Shown here one piece after another: positions 1 to 11,375 of a DNA stretch of 64,000 bases. The notes below the pieces were generated by a model. It was not told the DNA's origin. It made no database searches and saw only the letters and a program-made list of their open reading frames with translations. The translations under genes were made by a program, and so were the position numbers. Origin of the DNA: Adineta ricciae (Eukaryota > Rotifera > Eurotatoria > Adinetida > Adinetidae); NCBI GenBank assembly GCA_905250025.1, contig CAJNOJ010000023.1:620001-684000 (forward strand), written 5' to 3'. How positions within the stretch are numbered: the stretch's first letter is position 1; every line of letters starts with the position of its first letter.

Positions 1-2965
1 AAACTAACGCGCATTCTACGTCGAAGGTTGGGTTCTACCAGGAAGAAGGAATGTTCAGGGTTGACAAGTGAAATAATATATTATTTACCATTTTGAGGAC
101 TCAATTTTTCGAAAGCATCTTCATAGATGTAATCTCGACGTATACGAACATTAATTGTTGAACCAGCTTGCAGAAATTCTGCGCCTTGTTGTTGTTCCAT
201 TTTGTCTTGTTGGACCAATAAATTCAGAACCTAAGCAAGGCATCGATGATTGAACGATCAATTAGAACAAACTTACTTGAACTCGTGTATCGAATGGAAT
301 AACGAATGGAATTTGTTGAAGAATAGTCAACAAACGAAGTTCAGTTACAGAAAATGTAAATGCATCAGGTGCTAGCCGACAAATACATGAAATAATGAAT
401 TAAAATAGAAAATCAAATGTGAAACCTACCTCGCTCACGACTGAAATATGCATCCGACGACAATAGTAATGGATCTGATAAACCACGAGCAAATGGTACG
501 ATGTATGTCTAAAAGCCATCAATAAGTTTTGGTCTTTTCTAATATTTGGCTTTTCCGTACCTTATCAAGATGCAAATGAAACTGATTTGTTAGCCAATTT
601 TCCGGAGGACAAAACTGTCTTCGAACGTCTCTCGCTCGAAGTTGTTGCAATAGTTGTACAATAATCTACATGCAACCAGTCAATATCTCAATTGCAAATA
701 AAACTTTCTTCTTACTTTGAAAACGATTGAAAACTTTGTCGCTTTTTGTCTTGCTATCTCCACTTGTTTATTTGCTCGAAGAGTCTTTGTCATCGGCTCA
801 CTATCATCGGTTGTATTTGTTGATGGATTCGTTATTTGTTTATCGGGATACATAAATCTCACAATGCCCATACACACGTCTTGTAAGATGCGAACCATTT
901 GAGAAATTTGGCTCGTGTGAAACGCAGTTTCGGGTGGACCACGAAAAAATTCATCATCATGTAATGGTACTAGTGACATACTATACAATGAACAGAATGT
1001 GACAAGTAATGGTTCGATACGATCAATATCAATGTCTTTTAATAATGGATTAGCGCACGAAATATGGGAGAGGAGAAGAACTTGTTCTCTGAAAAGCGAA
1101 ATAAGTTTCGCTATTTGAAATGTTTACAATGAATTAGTAGTGAACATACCGATAGTCAGTTTCGTACGTCAATGTGCGACAAACATACCATAAATGACGA
1201 AGAAATGCTGTTGACGTACTTAAACTTAGTAGGAAACTAGAGCAGAGAGGTATGTTCATATGGGAAAAAAAGCTTTCGTATAGTTTACTTTGATCGAAGT
1301 ATGGATTCATTGCGATGAAAGATTAAACTATGAGCTATCGTAGCTAAATTACCAATATAGTCATTGTCATCATTAGTTAAAGTTTGATGACTTTGTCGAT
1401 CAGCTAATTTAATCAAGTAGTTTGTAATCGAACGTTTATTCAATATTGTCAAACAATCTCCAATTAGTTCGCCATCGGGTTCATCCTAACACAAAATAAA
1501 TGAGATCTTATTTTTCGGTACACAAAACTTTACTGTGTCCATATTCATTTGATCATCTCGGTCATGTTCATCTGCATTTTGATCATGTATGGGTAAATTC
1601 TTGAAATTTGTGGTGATTAGACCATTGCTGAAATATCGAATAATTGCAACGATTCGTTTTGTTAACGATGCTGGTAACTCATCGATTCGGCTATCAATGA
1701 TCAGTAGTGCTGCATGTAGCTGGTAAAGTTTCCAGTTTTGATACAATGAAGAGTCGATGGGAAATGTTGGATGGAAGTCGACTAGTTCGATATAACGCCT
1801 CGAAGGAAAATTAGGTCGGTGAATCAACGTTGGAGTGATGATTAGTGGTAATGCAGGAAGATCTGATCGGGAAAACAATTCATTTCGAAGTGTTACCAGT
1901 GCTTCATCGCGAACAACTGAATCCAGGGATTGACATTCAATTGGTCGAGCAAGTAATTCAACAATCGATTCAATAGCTGGTACACGACTGCTTTTGCTGA
2001 CATTTGGTGGTACTTTTGACTCAATGATTGAGCACATCTGGGTATAATAACCTGTAAGAATTTATGTAAAACGAAATAGTTGAAAGATTGATAGAAGTTT
2101 TACCATTTCGAATGATATTTCTTAGAAAATAACTGGTTAATATTTGTACATTTTGAGATGGAGATGTTTGCTTCTCGTTGGTATAACTATTAACATCCGT
2201 GAACCATTCGATAAAACGTGTTGGTAATCGAATGGATTCGAAATAGGAAAGACATCTAGGGGTACCAATTTACATAAAACCTATTTGATTGTTTCAATTG
2301 TTTACCTGACTGTATATTTTAATAGCTTGGCAAGGGCAATTTTTAATGGCGGATTATCATTGGAAAGTTTCTCAACAATCGCTTGACGATGTTTCCAACA
2401 TGAATCGATCAATGACATCTATAGAGGAAATGAGATTAAGTTCAGACGAAACGAATTCGACATACCATCAGATTTGCGTCTGCATTCGGTTGAAAACCGA
2501 ATTTGATTAAATTCGCAAGGTGTACGAGATTTTCCTCATTGAAACTAGTTGATTGTAATTGTGCTATCAAGGTTGTGATGCGTGCACGAGCTAGTTTTGT
2601 CTGAAAGAAATTCGATTGATCGATGTGACTCGGAAAGAAAAGAGACTCACTAGTTCTTTTTGTGCACGAACTCTTCGATAGAAACTTTGGATTTTAATTG
2701 CAGAATATAATTGTTTTCGCGTGAGCTAATTAGTATTAGAACAGTTAGATTTTTATGAACTATACATGGAGAAAAGATCTTACTTCACGTTTCTGACGTT
2801 CCTGTTCCGTTCGTTTGATGAAATCATCGAGATTCTTCTACAAATAAAGATTAATCGTTCAACCTGCTCTACTTGAAGACAAACTCGACATACAGAATTC
2901 GATGTTCGACTGTAATCTTGTGCTGGTTGTGATTTATGATTGCCAACGAATAGAAATGAATGCAT
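1..2965 (-). CDS. UBE3C: HECT-type E3 ubiquitin ligase UBE3C, 5' part (C-terminus off the left edge)
   Basis: E3 ligase of the UBE3C family, which acts on proteasome-bound substrates. The start MHSFLFVGNHK resembles human UBE3C (MFSFEGDFK). It is followed by a basic helix and an IQ motif SAIKIQSFYRRVRAQK (about 2650-2705). An exon at 1486-2037 carries the helical middle. An exon near 860-985 reads SLVPLHDDEFFRGPP then MVRILQDVCMGIVRF, matching the UBE3C stretch before the HECT domain. The last exons read INVRIRRDYIYEDAFEKLSP, the start of the HECT domain. Most of HECT, including the catalytic Cys, lies outside the window. Many short introns are present; for example 2840-2892 splits exons 1 and 2 in phase. 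The ATG at 2965 directly follows a TTTTCAG acceptor. The gene lies 88 bp downstream of RGP1 on the same strand. Identity is by recall of the family, and confidence is high. Confidence 0.93.
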
Positions 2966-2990
2966 CTGAAAAGAAACAAAAACCATCTAA
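2966..2990 (-). promoter_or_regulatory. Splice acceptor abutting the UBE3C start codon (candidate trans-splice site)
   Basis: Read on the minus strand, a pyrimidine run ending in TTTCTTTTCAG sits immediately before the UBE3C ATG. No donor-bearing upstream exon fits in the 88 bp between the RGP1 stop and this ATG. That favours addition of a spliced leader over an ordinary 5'UTR intron. Spliced-leader trans-splicing is known in bdelloid rotifers; its use here is inference. Confidence 0.55.
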
Positions 2991-3006
2991 GATCTATTCA
3001 ATATCA

Positions 3007-3012
3007 TTTATT
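3007..3012 (-). terminator. AATAAA polyadenylation signal after RGP1
   Basis: AATAAA on the minus strand, about 40 nt past the RGP1 stop and about 40 nt before the UBE3C start. The order stop, AATAAA, acceptor, ATG is what an operon intercistronic region looks like. Confidence 0.5.
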
Positions 3013-3053
3013 TCAATAGGTATATATATATGTGGGCCCTGATAAAATAACAA

Positions 3054-4553
3054 CTAAATAGTGACAACTGTTGTACAAAATACTTTCGCAACATTATTAG
3101 CAAAATAGGGGTTTGTCGGAAGAATTTTTATAGGCAAATCCCACGTCATGCTCTCGACTTCGATCGAATTTGCTGTTGACCACGTTGTGCTTGACGACGA
3201 ATCAACATTTGCCGGCAGCAAACTACGCGGAGCTTTGGATGTGACGAATTCGAAATGTAATTTCCATCGTAAAGAAACTAAATGAATGTGATTTATAGAA
3301 ATTGTGGATGAATAGCCACTCTTCTTACCGAGATCCATCGAAAATGTTGGTGTGCATGATAATGGAATAGAGATTGATAGATGTGTTTCTAGTGTAGATA
3401 AGCTGAATTCCGATTGTTTGGTGTACGATGTTACATTTGACAATTGACTGGATTTTCGACGATACGTTGGATTTAGTGTCTCTTCACTTTGTAGTGTAAC
3501 TGTATATTGTACGCATGGAACATCTGTTTGATCGAAATCGATCGTGCCCAAGATATCTTCACCTAGTTTAAAATTATTTTTGAATAATGTTAATCGACAT
3601 ACACGGCCACGATTATTGCTTATGTTATAAACATCTAAAGATTCGATTGAAAGTAGAAATGAAAAAATTAGAGTCTTACTCTGATGTGTTCGAGATGAAA
3701 GTATTTGTAGAGCATCGAGAGCTGTTGTTAATGAATCAATTTCAGTTCGACTTGAACATACAAATGGATTATCAATTTTAGTGCCGGTTTGCGATGAAGC
3801 GATGGCAGCTCGGTCTTGCCGAATGTATTTATCTAAATCTTTAACGTACATTTTGCTCAAACAGTTCTTCACAGCTTTCAACATCTATTCTACCTGGTAT
3901 AACTAATACACGAAATGGAACTCGAATAAGTGTTGTTGGACAGTTGACTCGCTGCGTACCAATTGTAAGTTTATATGAATATTTAACATAATTTCCACGG
4001 AATGTCGGAGGTACGTGTGTCGATATTGTCTCCTGATAAGAAACTGAAATTAATAATAATAAAAAAGCATCGTTCGTTAGTTTCAATGACGAACAACATG
4101 TATGAATATGCATACGTACAGGTTCTTATTTCACCTGGATGTAATTTCAAATCACAAAATAATACGCACGGTTTAGATGTATAGACTGTTTGACCAGTTT
4201 CACCTTTGGTTGCGATCAATGCGGTTGAATCTAATGGAACAACATCAACGTTCGTCGCTGTTGAATCATTGGACTTGATATTAGAATTAGAAGCTTGTTG
4301 CTGTTGTTGTTGTTGCAAATTAACTTTCTGTTCATTAACATAACGTTGACAGTGTAATTGTACGCTTGCCCAAGAAATCTTCTCGAAATTTCCACTAGAT
4401 CACAGATATGAAGAAGTGTAGATTACATATTGATTATATTTACTTTGAATTCGTTTCATTAGTTGATTTATTCGTGAATTTTATTTGACAATGAAGAGTT
4501 TCACCGGCGATGAACACCGGACCTCGCAAGATTTCGGCAATAACCTCAATCAT
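3054..4553 (-). CDS. RGP1: RGP1 homolog, RAB6A-GEF complex partner protein 2
   Basis: Arrestin-fold subunit that with RIC1 activates RAB6 at the Golgi. The N-terminus [18 protein letters not shown] is close to the human start MIEVVAELSRGPVFLAGE. Further matches are [20 protein letters not shown] (about 4150-4205), [20 protein letters not shown] (about 3910-3970), LYNIS-type [19 protein letters not shown] (about 3580-3640), [13 protein letters not shown] (about 3240-3280) and the C-terminal [10 protein letters not shown] (about 3110-3145). Introns are short; one lies at about 3279-3331 and restores the SMDL/SLRWK join. The ATG at 4553 was chosen because the family match begins exactly there; residues read upstream look like leader sequence after a weak acceptor. 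It is followed within 88 bp by UBE3C on the same strand. Confidence 0.93.
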
Positions 4554-5125
4554 TTCATTGATATTCTTCTCTGTTATGAATAAAGATGAATGACGATGCT
4601 TTTTATGTTGAGTCAGCTTACTCATCTGTGATTGGTAGAAAATCAGCTGATGATCATTTTCGGTCGTGCTTGACACGAGCGCCCTCTTTCCAAAGGAAAG
4701 TCCGGATCGGATCAACGAATTGTATTCTTTTCGGTGCACAGCTATCTATCAATATGAAAACATTTTGTTTCTGTTTATTCCGTCAAGATTTTGAGAGAAA
4801 AAAAAAACACGCATACAAACGACAAAAGGAAAACATCCGAGATGCTTTGGAAAAAACTAAAGATACAGATTATACATTGAAATTAAAAAAAGTAAGCAAA
4901 AGGAGAAAACATATGTTCGAACGACTGAACGAACATACTGTCTTTCATTACGCACATGTATATATAATAACAATAATAATATTAGGAATGTTCTCGAACC
5001 ATCTTACTGCTCACTGATATGATTTGCTTTGTTTTTTTTGCACATAATATATACACGAAATTATTAGCACAATGTAAGTGTTACCAGCTTCGGAATATCT
5101 GATTTGGAAGGAGACGAATTTGTTC
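4554..5125. other. Intergenic, upstream of RGP1
   Basis: About 570 bp between the RGP1 start and the stop of the HTH/zinc-finger gene. Open frames on the plus strand here have no domain or convincing codon pattern. AT-rich runs occur around 4960-5070. No gene is seen. Confidence 0.5.
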
Positions 5126-7729
5126 TTAGGAAATCGACTCGACGATTTCTTTCTTCATGTCGTTCCATTCTTCTTCGATGGACACGAAACTTCGTTGTAA
5201 CAATTCCATTTGTTGCATCAATGAATTTTGCATGGCGACAGTCACAGCAAACTGTTGACGGAAGACTGATAAGCGTTGTTCGAATTTTTGATGCGTGGCA
5301 ATCTAAAAGTCAAGACAAAGACGGATAATCGATATCATTTTCAATCAAATCGGCAAAACGTTACATCTTTGCTGATATTCATATTTCTTGAGGATGGAAT
5401 TTGTTTCGGTAAGTGCGAATTGGAATTGGTTGACGATGTTTCACGATTTGGTATTGAGGATGATGAAATAGGAATCGAATTGAAAATCTTTTTGCGGTAT
5501 TTTTTAATAATATTTTGATATTTCTTATTAGTCGATAGCGGTGTGGTTAGTTGTTCGTTTGAATTAACATGGAAGCAATGGTTCAACGATGGTTTTTCTG
5601 AATTACTCGTCGATGAACGGTTACGTGCTAAGCGTAAGAATGGCAAACGTTCTTGTTTAGAAACTAGATGATGTTTCTTTATTAGATGATCTGTTAAATT
5701 TAAAACCCATGTATTACAACGTGGACATAGTAAACGTTTTTTACCATCGATCGGTAAACTATTTAAACCTTGTTGTTCACTCGGTGACGAACTGGTTGTT
5801 AGTATCGATTGCGGATGGTTATTATTATCTAAATCAGTAGCGATAGGCGAGAATCCACTCGAAGGAATTTGTTGGTTGTTTGTATTGATGCTAATCGGAG
5901 TTTGCTGAGGACTTTTATCGAGATCTTTTGGTGAACTACTGCTGACAGTGGGAATTGAAGATAGATTGCTGTTGTTGGTATTGGTATTATTATTTGTTCG
6001 ATCGGCGTAAGCGAGTAAGGTTAGACTTTCTTCACGATTTAGATTATGTGTAACGGTAAGATGATGTGAGAGTCGAGAAAAATTTTGTTCGCCACAGATT
6101 GGACAGACTTTCACGCGACGGTTTGCTGTCGATTGAGCATTGAGAATACTGAAAAATGCGGATAGATGAGAGGGAATACGATAGAAGAGTTAACTTACGT
6201 TTTTGTTGGCTCATCATCGATTGCTGTTTGTTGCTCGCTGTCCGATGAGTCGAGTTCGTGATTAACAAAGACACAGACAGGTTCAAATTTGATTGAAGGC
6301 CATTTATCGGTGTCGTTGACATTTCCTAGGTTTTCTATGAAATAAAACGAAGGTAGAAGTAACGAGCGAATAAATTTTGCTCACCATTACTGATAGATTG
6401 GGAGGAGAGAACAGTGGGCGATTGATCAATGTTTAGTTTGGCTGCATTGTCATCGACTTCGGATAACTAGAATACAAAAAAGTTTGTCATCAAATTCTAT
6501 GAATATAGTTTATTTACTTACTTCATCTTCATTTTCACTTTCATAGGTTGGATAAACATTCTCATCATAATGTCCTAAAGTCAATCCGATTTACTTCATT
6601 CGAAAATCAAGTTTTGATCTACCTTTGCCATTCCACGAAACTCCTTCCTGATCATTGGATTCATCTTCATTAACACTCGTTTTACATAGCATGAACCGTT
6701 GAAAATCATCCAAATTTTGTGACGATGCATTGTTATCTATCATTCTAACATCCACATTATTATCCTCATCTTCGTCCTCCTCTTCTTCATCATCATCTAA
6801 ATCTTCGTCAATATAAATTCCTTCACCCGTGCCTTCATCCGACGATAGTTGCGCGAATTCATTATGGTCAGTGATCATAGTATCATTCAGATCATCATGT
6901 CCATCGTCTCCCTCGCCTGCACGTTTAGCACGTTTGCCCAGTCGTATACTGTTTGTTAATATGCGTGATATGGATGCTTTGCTTAAGACGCGAGTCGACG
7001 TACGTTGTAGACGCATTTGTATTTGACCAATAGTGATGAGCGGATGTCGACGTTTCATTTCTCGGATCATTTCGGCTTCTTCTTCCGTAATAAAACGAAG
7101 ACGTGTTCCAGCCCGTTGCTTAGCTGAAACACGTCCTTCATCGATATATGTCCGGAGAATACTTCGAGCTAGATAATAAAAACAAAATACATTTCAATTA
7201 AATCCAATCCAACCATTCATCATGTCAGAAAAGAAAACAGGAAATCTCTGAAAACGAAAATAGGGGAAAAGTAAGAAAATCTAACCAGCATTCTTTTCAC
7301 GTGAGCATAAAAAGCGTAAAAATATCCGAATGTCCCATTTGTCCCTGTTTGCATTTTCTCCAAATCATTCTATCTGATTTGCGCGAAATGAATAATATGT
7401 TTACCTTCAATATTTGTATTATCATGATATTATCAATACAGGTAAGTTTGACAAGTGCGTTTAAGCGAAGTGAGAGAGTCTAAGGGTTTTTTTGCTTTGA
7501 TATGTCACAGTGGATGATTATGCCTTAGGTAAATACATTTTCGTTTGTGCAGTTTACCTGTCGATCGTTTGATATTGAGCTTCTTGGCCAATGCTATGAA
7601 ATCTTCGCCTTTTTTGTATGTTTCAATCAATTGTCGCCGATCGGTGTCGCTGACTCGCACGTAGCGACCACGGCGTTGGTCAACTAACTGCTGTTGTTGT
7701 TGCTGCTGCTGCATTTCCATAAGATTCAT
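5126..7729 (-). CDS. Paired/Tc1-type HTH plus zinc-finger and coiled-coil protein, putative DNA-binding regulator
   Basis: Not a family I can name. Seven or eight exons join in phase. From the N-terminus it has MNLMEM and a poly-Gln run, then a first helix-turn-helix (RGRYVRVSDTDRRQLIETYK, about 7595-7660). After an intron comes a second HTH-like segment (ITEEEAEMIREMKRRHPLIT, about 7050-7110, continuing to about 6960). An Asp/Glu-rich stretch follows (about 6740-6830). Two similar zinc fingers come next: CPICGEQNFSRLSHHLTVTH (about 6050-6110) and CPRCNTWVLNLTDHLIKKHH (about 5670-5730), within Ser/Asn-rich sequence. A C-terminal helical coiled coil (QKFEQRLSVFRQQFAV, about 5240-5290) ends at 5126. 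The twin HTH resembles the DNA-binding half of Tc1/mariner transposases and paired proteins, but no DDE catalytic domain follows. The first ATG in frame is at 7729. The role is inferred: nuclear, DNA-binding. Confidence 0.75.
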
Positions 7730-7811
7730 GTTTAATATCAATAACTCTTAGATGAGTACATACAAAACGCGAGAATCTGATTGAAAAGAAATGATTTTCT
7801 GGAAAAGACAA

Positions 7812-7830
7812 AGAGAGAGAGAGAGAGAGA
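7812..7830. repeat. (GA)n microsatellite
   Basis: About nine GA units just upstream of the HTH/zinc-finger gene; no other structure is seen around it. Confidence 0.9.
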
Positions 7831-8997
7831 ATGAATGAAGATCATAAATGTGAAACAGCTGTTTTCCACAGCTGGTGTATCCCGTCAGACTAACTCGGAA
7901 TTTATGACAAAGAAAAAAACGTAGTGATAGTTATAGTCGTAGTGTATGAATGATCAATGAATGAAAGGAAAAGAATGTTCAAAAAGTAAGAAAGAATGAG
8001 AAGAAAAAACCTGACGCACATAATAGTATGTACAAAACAAATGAAATTTTATCTTCCATTGAAAGATTTTCCAATTAAATCTGCGATAAAGAAAAAGAAG
8101 AAAAAAAAAGAAATGTTTCATTTCGTTTAACCTTTTGGATGCTTAGGAGAATATGAAATGTGTGTAGGCCAAGAAAAAGAACACGAAAGATAGCATTGTT
8201 GAGAGTGTCTTAACTCTAACATATTCATTCTGTTTCTTCGTTTGCTTGTCTCTGTCTACATTGAAACTTTCGTTGCTCGAAAATTTACATCGTGCTCTTT
8301 CTTTTCTGCATTTTTTCCTCTTCTCCTCTAATATTTACTTTATACTTTCGTTCAATGAATATATATATAGACGAGATTCATCGATGTAGTAAAAAATTCA
8401 TTTTTCCCGTTTGTTCTCTTTCTTCTCAATTTCATTCGCCGTACCACGTTTAGAACAGAAGAGGAATTTTCGTCTCTACCTATACGATAGAATAATAGGC
8501 TTCTCATTTTCTCCTCTCTCCCTGTCTGTCCCTTTCTTTTCGACACGTAGATATATACTTTATATTTGAATTCAACACAATGATTACTTATAGAAAGAAA
8601 AATATCGAAGACAACTGAGGTATATGACCGGATAAAGAGAGAGAGAGAGAGAAAGAGTTTAACGGTGAAAAGTCTAATGGACACGATCTTAAGTAGAATA
8701 ACAGCGAAAAGTGAAAAGAATGAAAAGAAAAATTTCTTCAGGTAGTTTTTCATCATTCTTAGAATTCTCCGATTAATTCTGAATTGTCCATTCGAAATAA
8801 ACGTTTTCGCATTTCACCTATCGGTGAGTAAAAACGAAGCGTCAACTTATTTTGCACCTACCAGATAAACAAGTGAACTAGTACGAATAATACCCTGAAA
8901 TGAATGTTTCATTGTCATTTCGTCGTCTCTTTGTGCATTTAAATGTATACCTCTTACTTTTTCTCATTCTACGAATATAAGTGAGAAAAATACTTCT

Positions 8998-9034
8998 ATA
9001 TATATATATATATAAATGTATATATGTATATATT
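8998..9034. repeat. TA-rich microsatellite
   Basis: An imperfect TA/TATG run inside the gene-free stretch. Confidence 0.85.
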
Positions 9035-11375
9035 GTGAAGTGAAAGAAAAGAGAATAGGAATCTCAAAGACGGAACACCATACATTCGTTTTCTCGTTCT
9101 TTCGTTTGCTTAAACGCATGAAAAAGAAGAACAAGAACACACAAATACACGGAGAAAAAAATAAAGGCTACGGTGAAACACTTCTAGCCATCATTACTCG
9201 ACTAACAAACGGCTGTGCGTCGGCGAGAAAAAACGAAATAAAAGAGAACGTGAAATTGACGACGAAAATACTTGCTCACTGACGTGCCTATTTACCGAAG
9301 AGCAGATATAACCAAGGTGTTTTCTTTTTTCCTTGTTCCTCTTTTCATAGAACGTATATGCAAGCTAAATAGAAAGCCTATTTGCCTTATATTTCAGTCG
9401 TACTCGTTTTTCATACTTTCTGTTTTCACTCATACTCGACATCGATTCATCATTATTACAAATTCGGAATATTCGTTCGTGTTGTCGTGTCTGTCTTCTG
9501 TTTTTTTCTTTCCTATCAGTGATGATTTGTAGTTGAGTAAATGTTAGCATTTTCACTCTGATCAATTACAATGATGATGCTGATAAAGAAATAGCCCTCC
9601 GGAAAGTGAGGGAAAGAAGAAGACATGTTCTTGTGAAAACGAATTTTCGATGAATGTCACATTTTTAGAATGGCAACTATACGATTATTCATGAAGGAAA
9701 GCCGAATCAACTTTCTTTCCTCGCGATACAAAACGTTCAATAGAACGAACTCGAATTACAATAATTTAAATGAAACAGAACAAGTGTCCTGTTTAATCGA
9801 GTGGGATCGTATATCACACTCTTTGAAGTACAATATTGTTTGCACTTTTGTCTCTCCCGCTATAGATAGAGAGATAATAATGTGGATAGAAGAGAATGTC
9901 TAATTAAATTTCATATGCTAAGTCTGCTAATGATTTGAATAGGAACGAAATCAATCGTTTGATTGCTGAATAGCTTCAATATAGTGAGAGCATCTCAAGA
10001 AATTATTTGCTTTTCTGTTCTTCCGATATATGCATGAAAAGCGAATATTTTCATCGCATTGTCTATGCGAAAATATCTAGAATGAAAGAAAAATGAAAAG
10101 TGCACTGTGCAAACATGATTCAAGTGTTTAGACATGTCGAAAAGAGAATCTGAAATATGGAAATTAGTGATTAGAGTAAAGAAAACATTCTTTTTCCAAA
10201 ACAAACTCATCGTATCCAATCGAATACATCCACATATATATTCTTAAATCAATTGAATGGACTGGATATGAATATGTGATTCGTCATTTTTCTTTTTGTT
10301 TGCTCGAATTGCAATTAAAGAATACAGAAAGTAAATTTGTTCGAGAGAATTGTCTACTTGATCACAATAATAGAGATTCGTTCACTAAAATGATTACTTT
10401 ACGATAATTTGAAATCAATAACAATTAACTGACACCATACAGTTCTATCGTCAGATAAAATATCTGCAACATCTATTCTGTCATGTTTTCTACTACTAAT
10501 TGAAACAATTTATACTTTAATCAAACCGTTACGCATTCCGTGATATCATTGTCGAGTGATTCTACTATTTAGACAGACTCTTCGTACAGTGGAAAATCTG
10601 CTGTGCACTCTCGTTATGTACTTCGGAGTACCGTGCCTTCGTTGGCTTCGCCAATTAGCAACTGACTTGTTTGCTATATTATTTCAATGACATGTCGTCT
10701 TTTCGATCATTGAGGACATAATTCATTTCACCTAGGAGTGAATGATTTCTTTGAAAATTGAATTTTGTTCTGATTTCTTAACAAACATATGAATAATTAT
10801 TGAGATATAACTGCAAAATCATGCGATGATATCGAAATGTATAATCTAATAAAACATCGAGCAGTTCTTTTGAAGAACGCTTGCAAATGTTCGGCATCGA
10901 TGACGATATTTTCAATCTAAAATCAAATTCGTTAAGTATTTTCTTTATTGTAATGCGTATTTGATTTGTTTGTCTTCGTAACTATGCATAAAAGTTTCTT
11001 TTACCAGTGTCTGTCGATGTGCATATCGCTGCCTTCATTTTCATTCGTTGACGTTAATGATTATAACATTGCATTTTGTAGTTAAAATACAATAATAAAA
11101 ACGATCGTATCATGGAAACAGAAAGCCTATTGACCTCATTCATTTTCCTCAGAGACATTCTACGACATACTTGAAGAAAGAAAATTACCGTTTTTCTACT
11201 GTTCTCTAGATTTTTTTCTATTTCATTCTGAAAAACAAAAGTTTCTTGACGATGTTTTGTTGTTGATGTGAAAAGAAAGCGTCAGTCGTATTTCTCGTCG
11301 TATATTCAAACAGTATGAAAGCAATAGATATAAAGGGAATCTCTTTCTCTCGAGAATGAAAACAAACACATACAA

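Larger units (their letters stand above)
7730..11375. other. Long gene-free stretch
   Basis: About 3.6 kb upstream of the HTH/zinc-finger gene with no supported gene. Open frames are short, on both strands, and low in complexity. It contains a (GA)n run at 7812-7830, a second (GA)n near 8636-8652, and TA-rich microsatellites near 8356-8368 and 8998-9034. Nothing resembling an RNA gene or mobile element was recognised. It may hold regulatory DNA or UTRs. Confidence 0.5.

Noticed and set aside
4586-5017. Plus-strand 143-codon ORF
   Set aside because: Overlaps the RGP1 leader on the other strand; lysine-rich low-complexity run with no domain.
7301-7483. Plus-strand ORF with a hydrophobic end
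   Set aside because: It lies in an intron of the minus-strand HTH/zinc-finger gene, and the exons on both sides join in phase without it.
5126-7729. Considered a Tc1/mariner transposon
   Set aside because: HTH segments only: no DDE domain, no terminal inverted repeats seen, and the frame continues into zinc fingers across host-type introns.
8352-8756. Minus-strand 134-codon ORF
   Set aside because: Composition follows (GA)n/(TC)n and AT-rich DNA; no family resemblance and no splice support.
9016-10219. Cluster of ORFs in the 7.7-11.4 kb gene-free stretch
   Set aside because: Short, mutually overlapping on both strands, with amino-acid makeup of AT-rich noncoding DNA.
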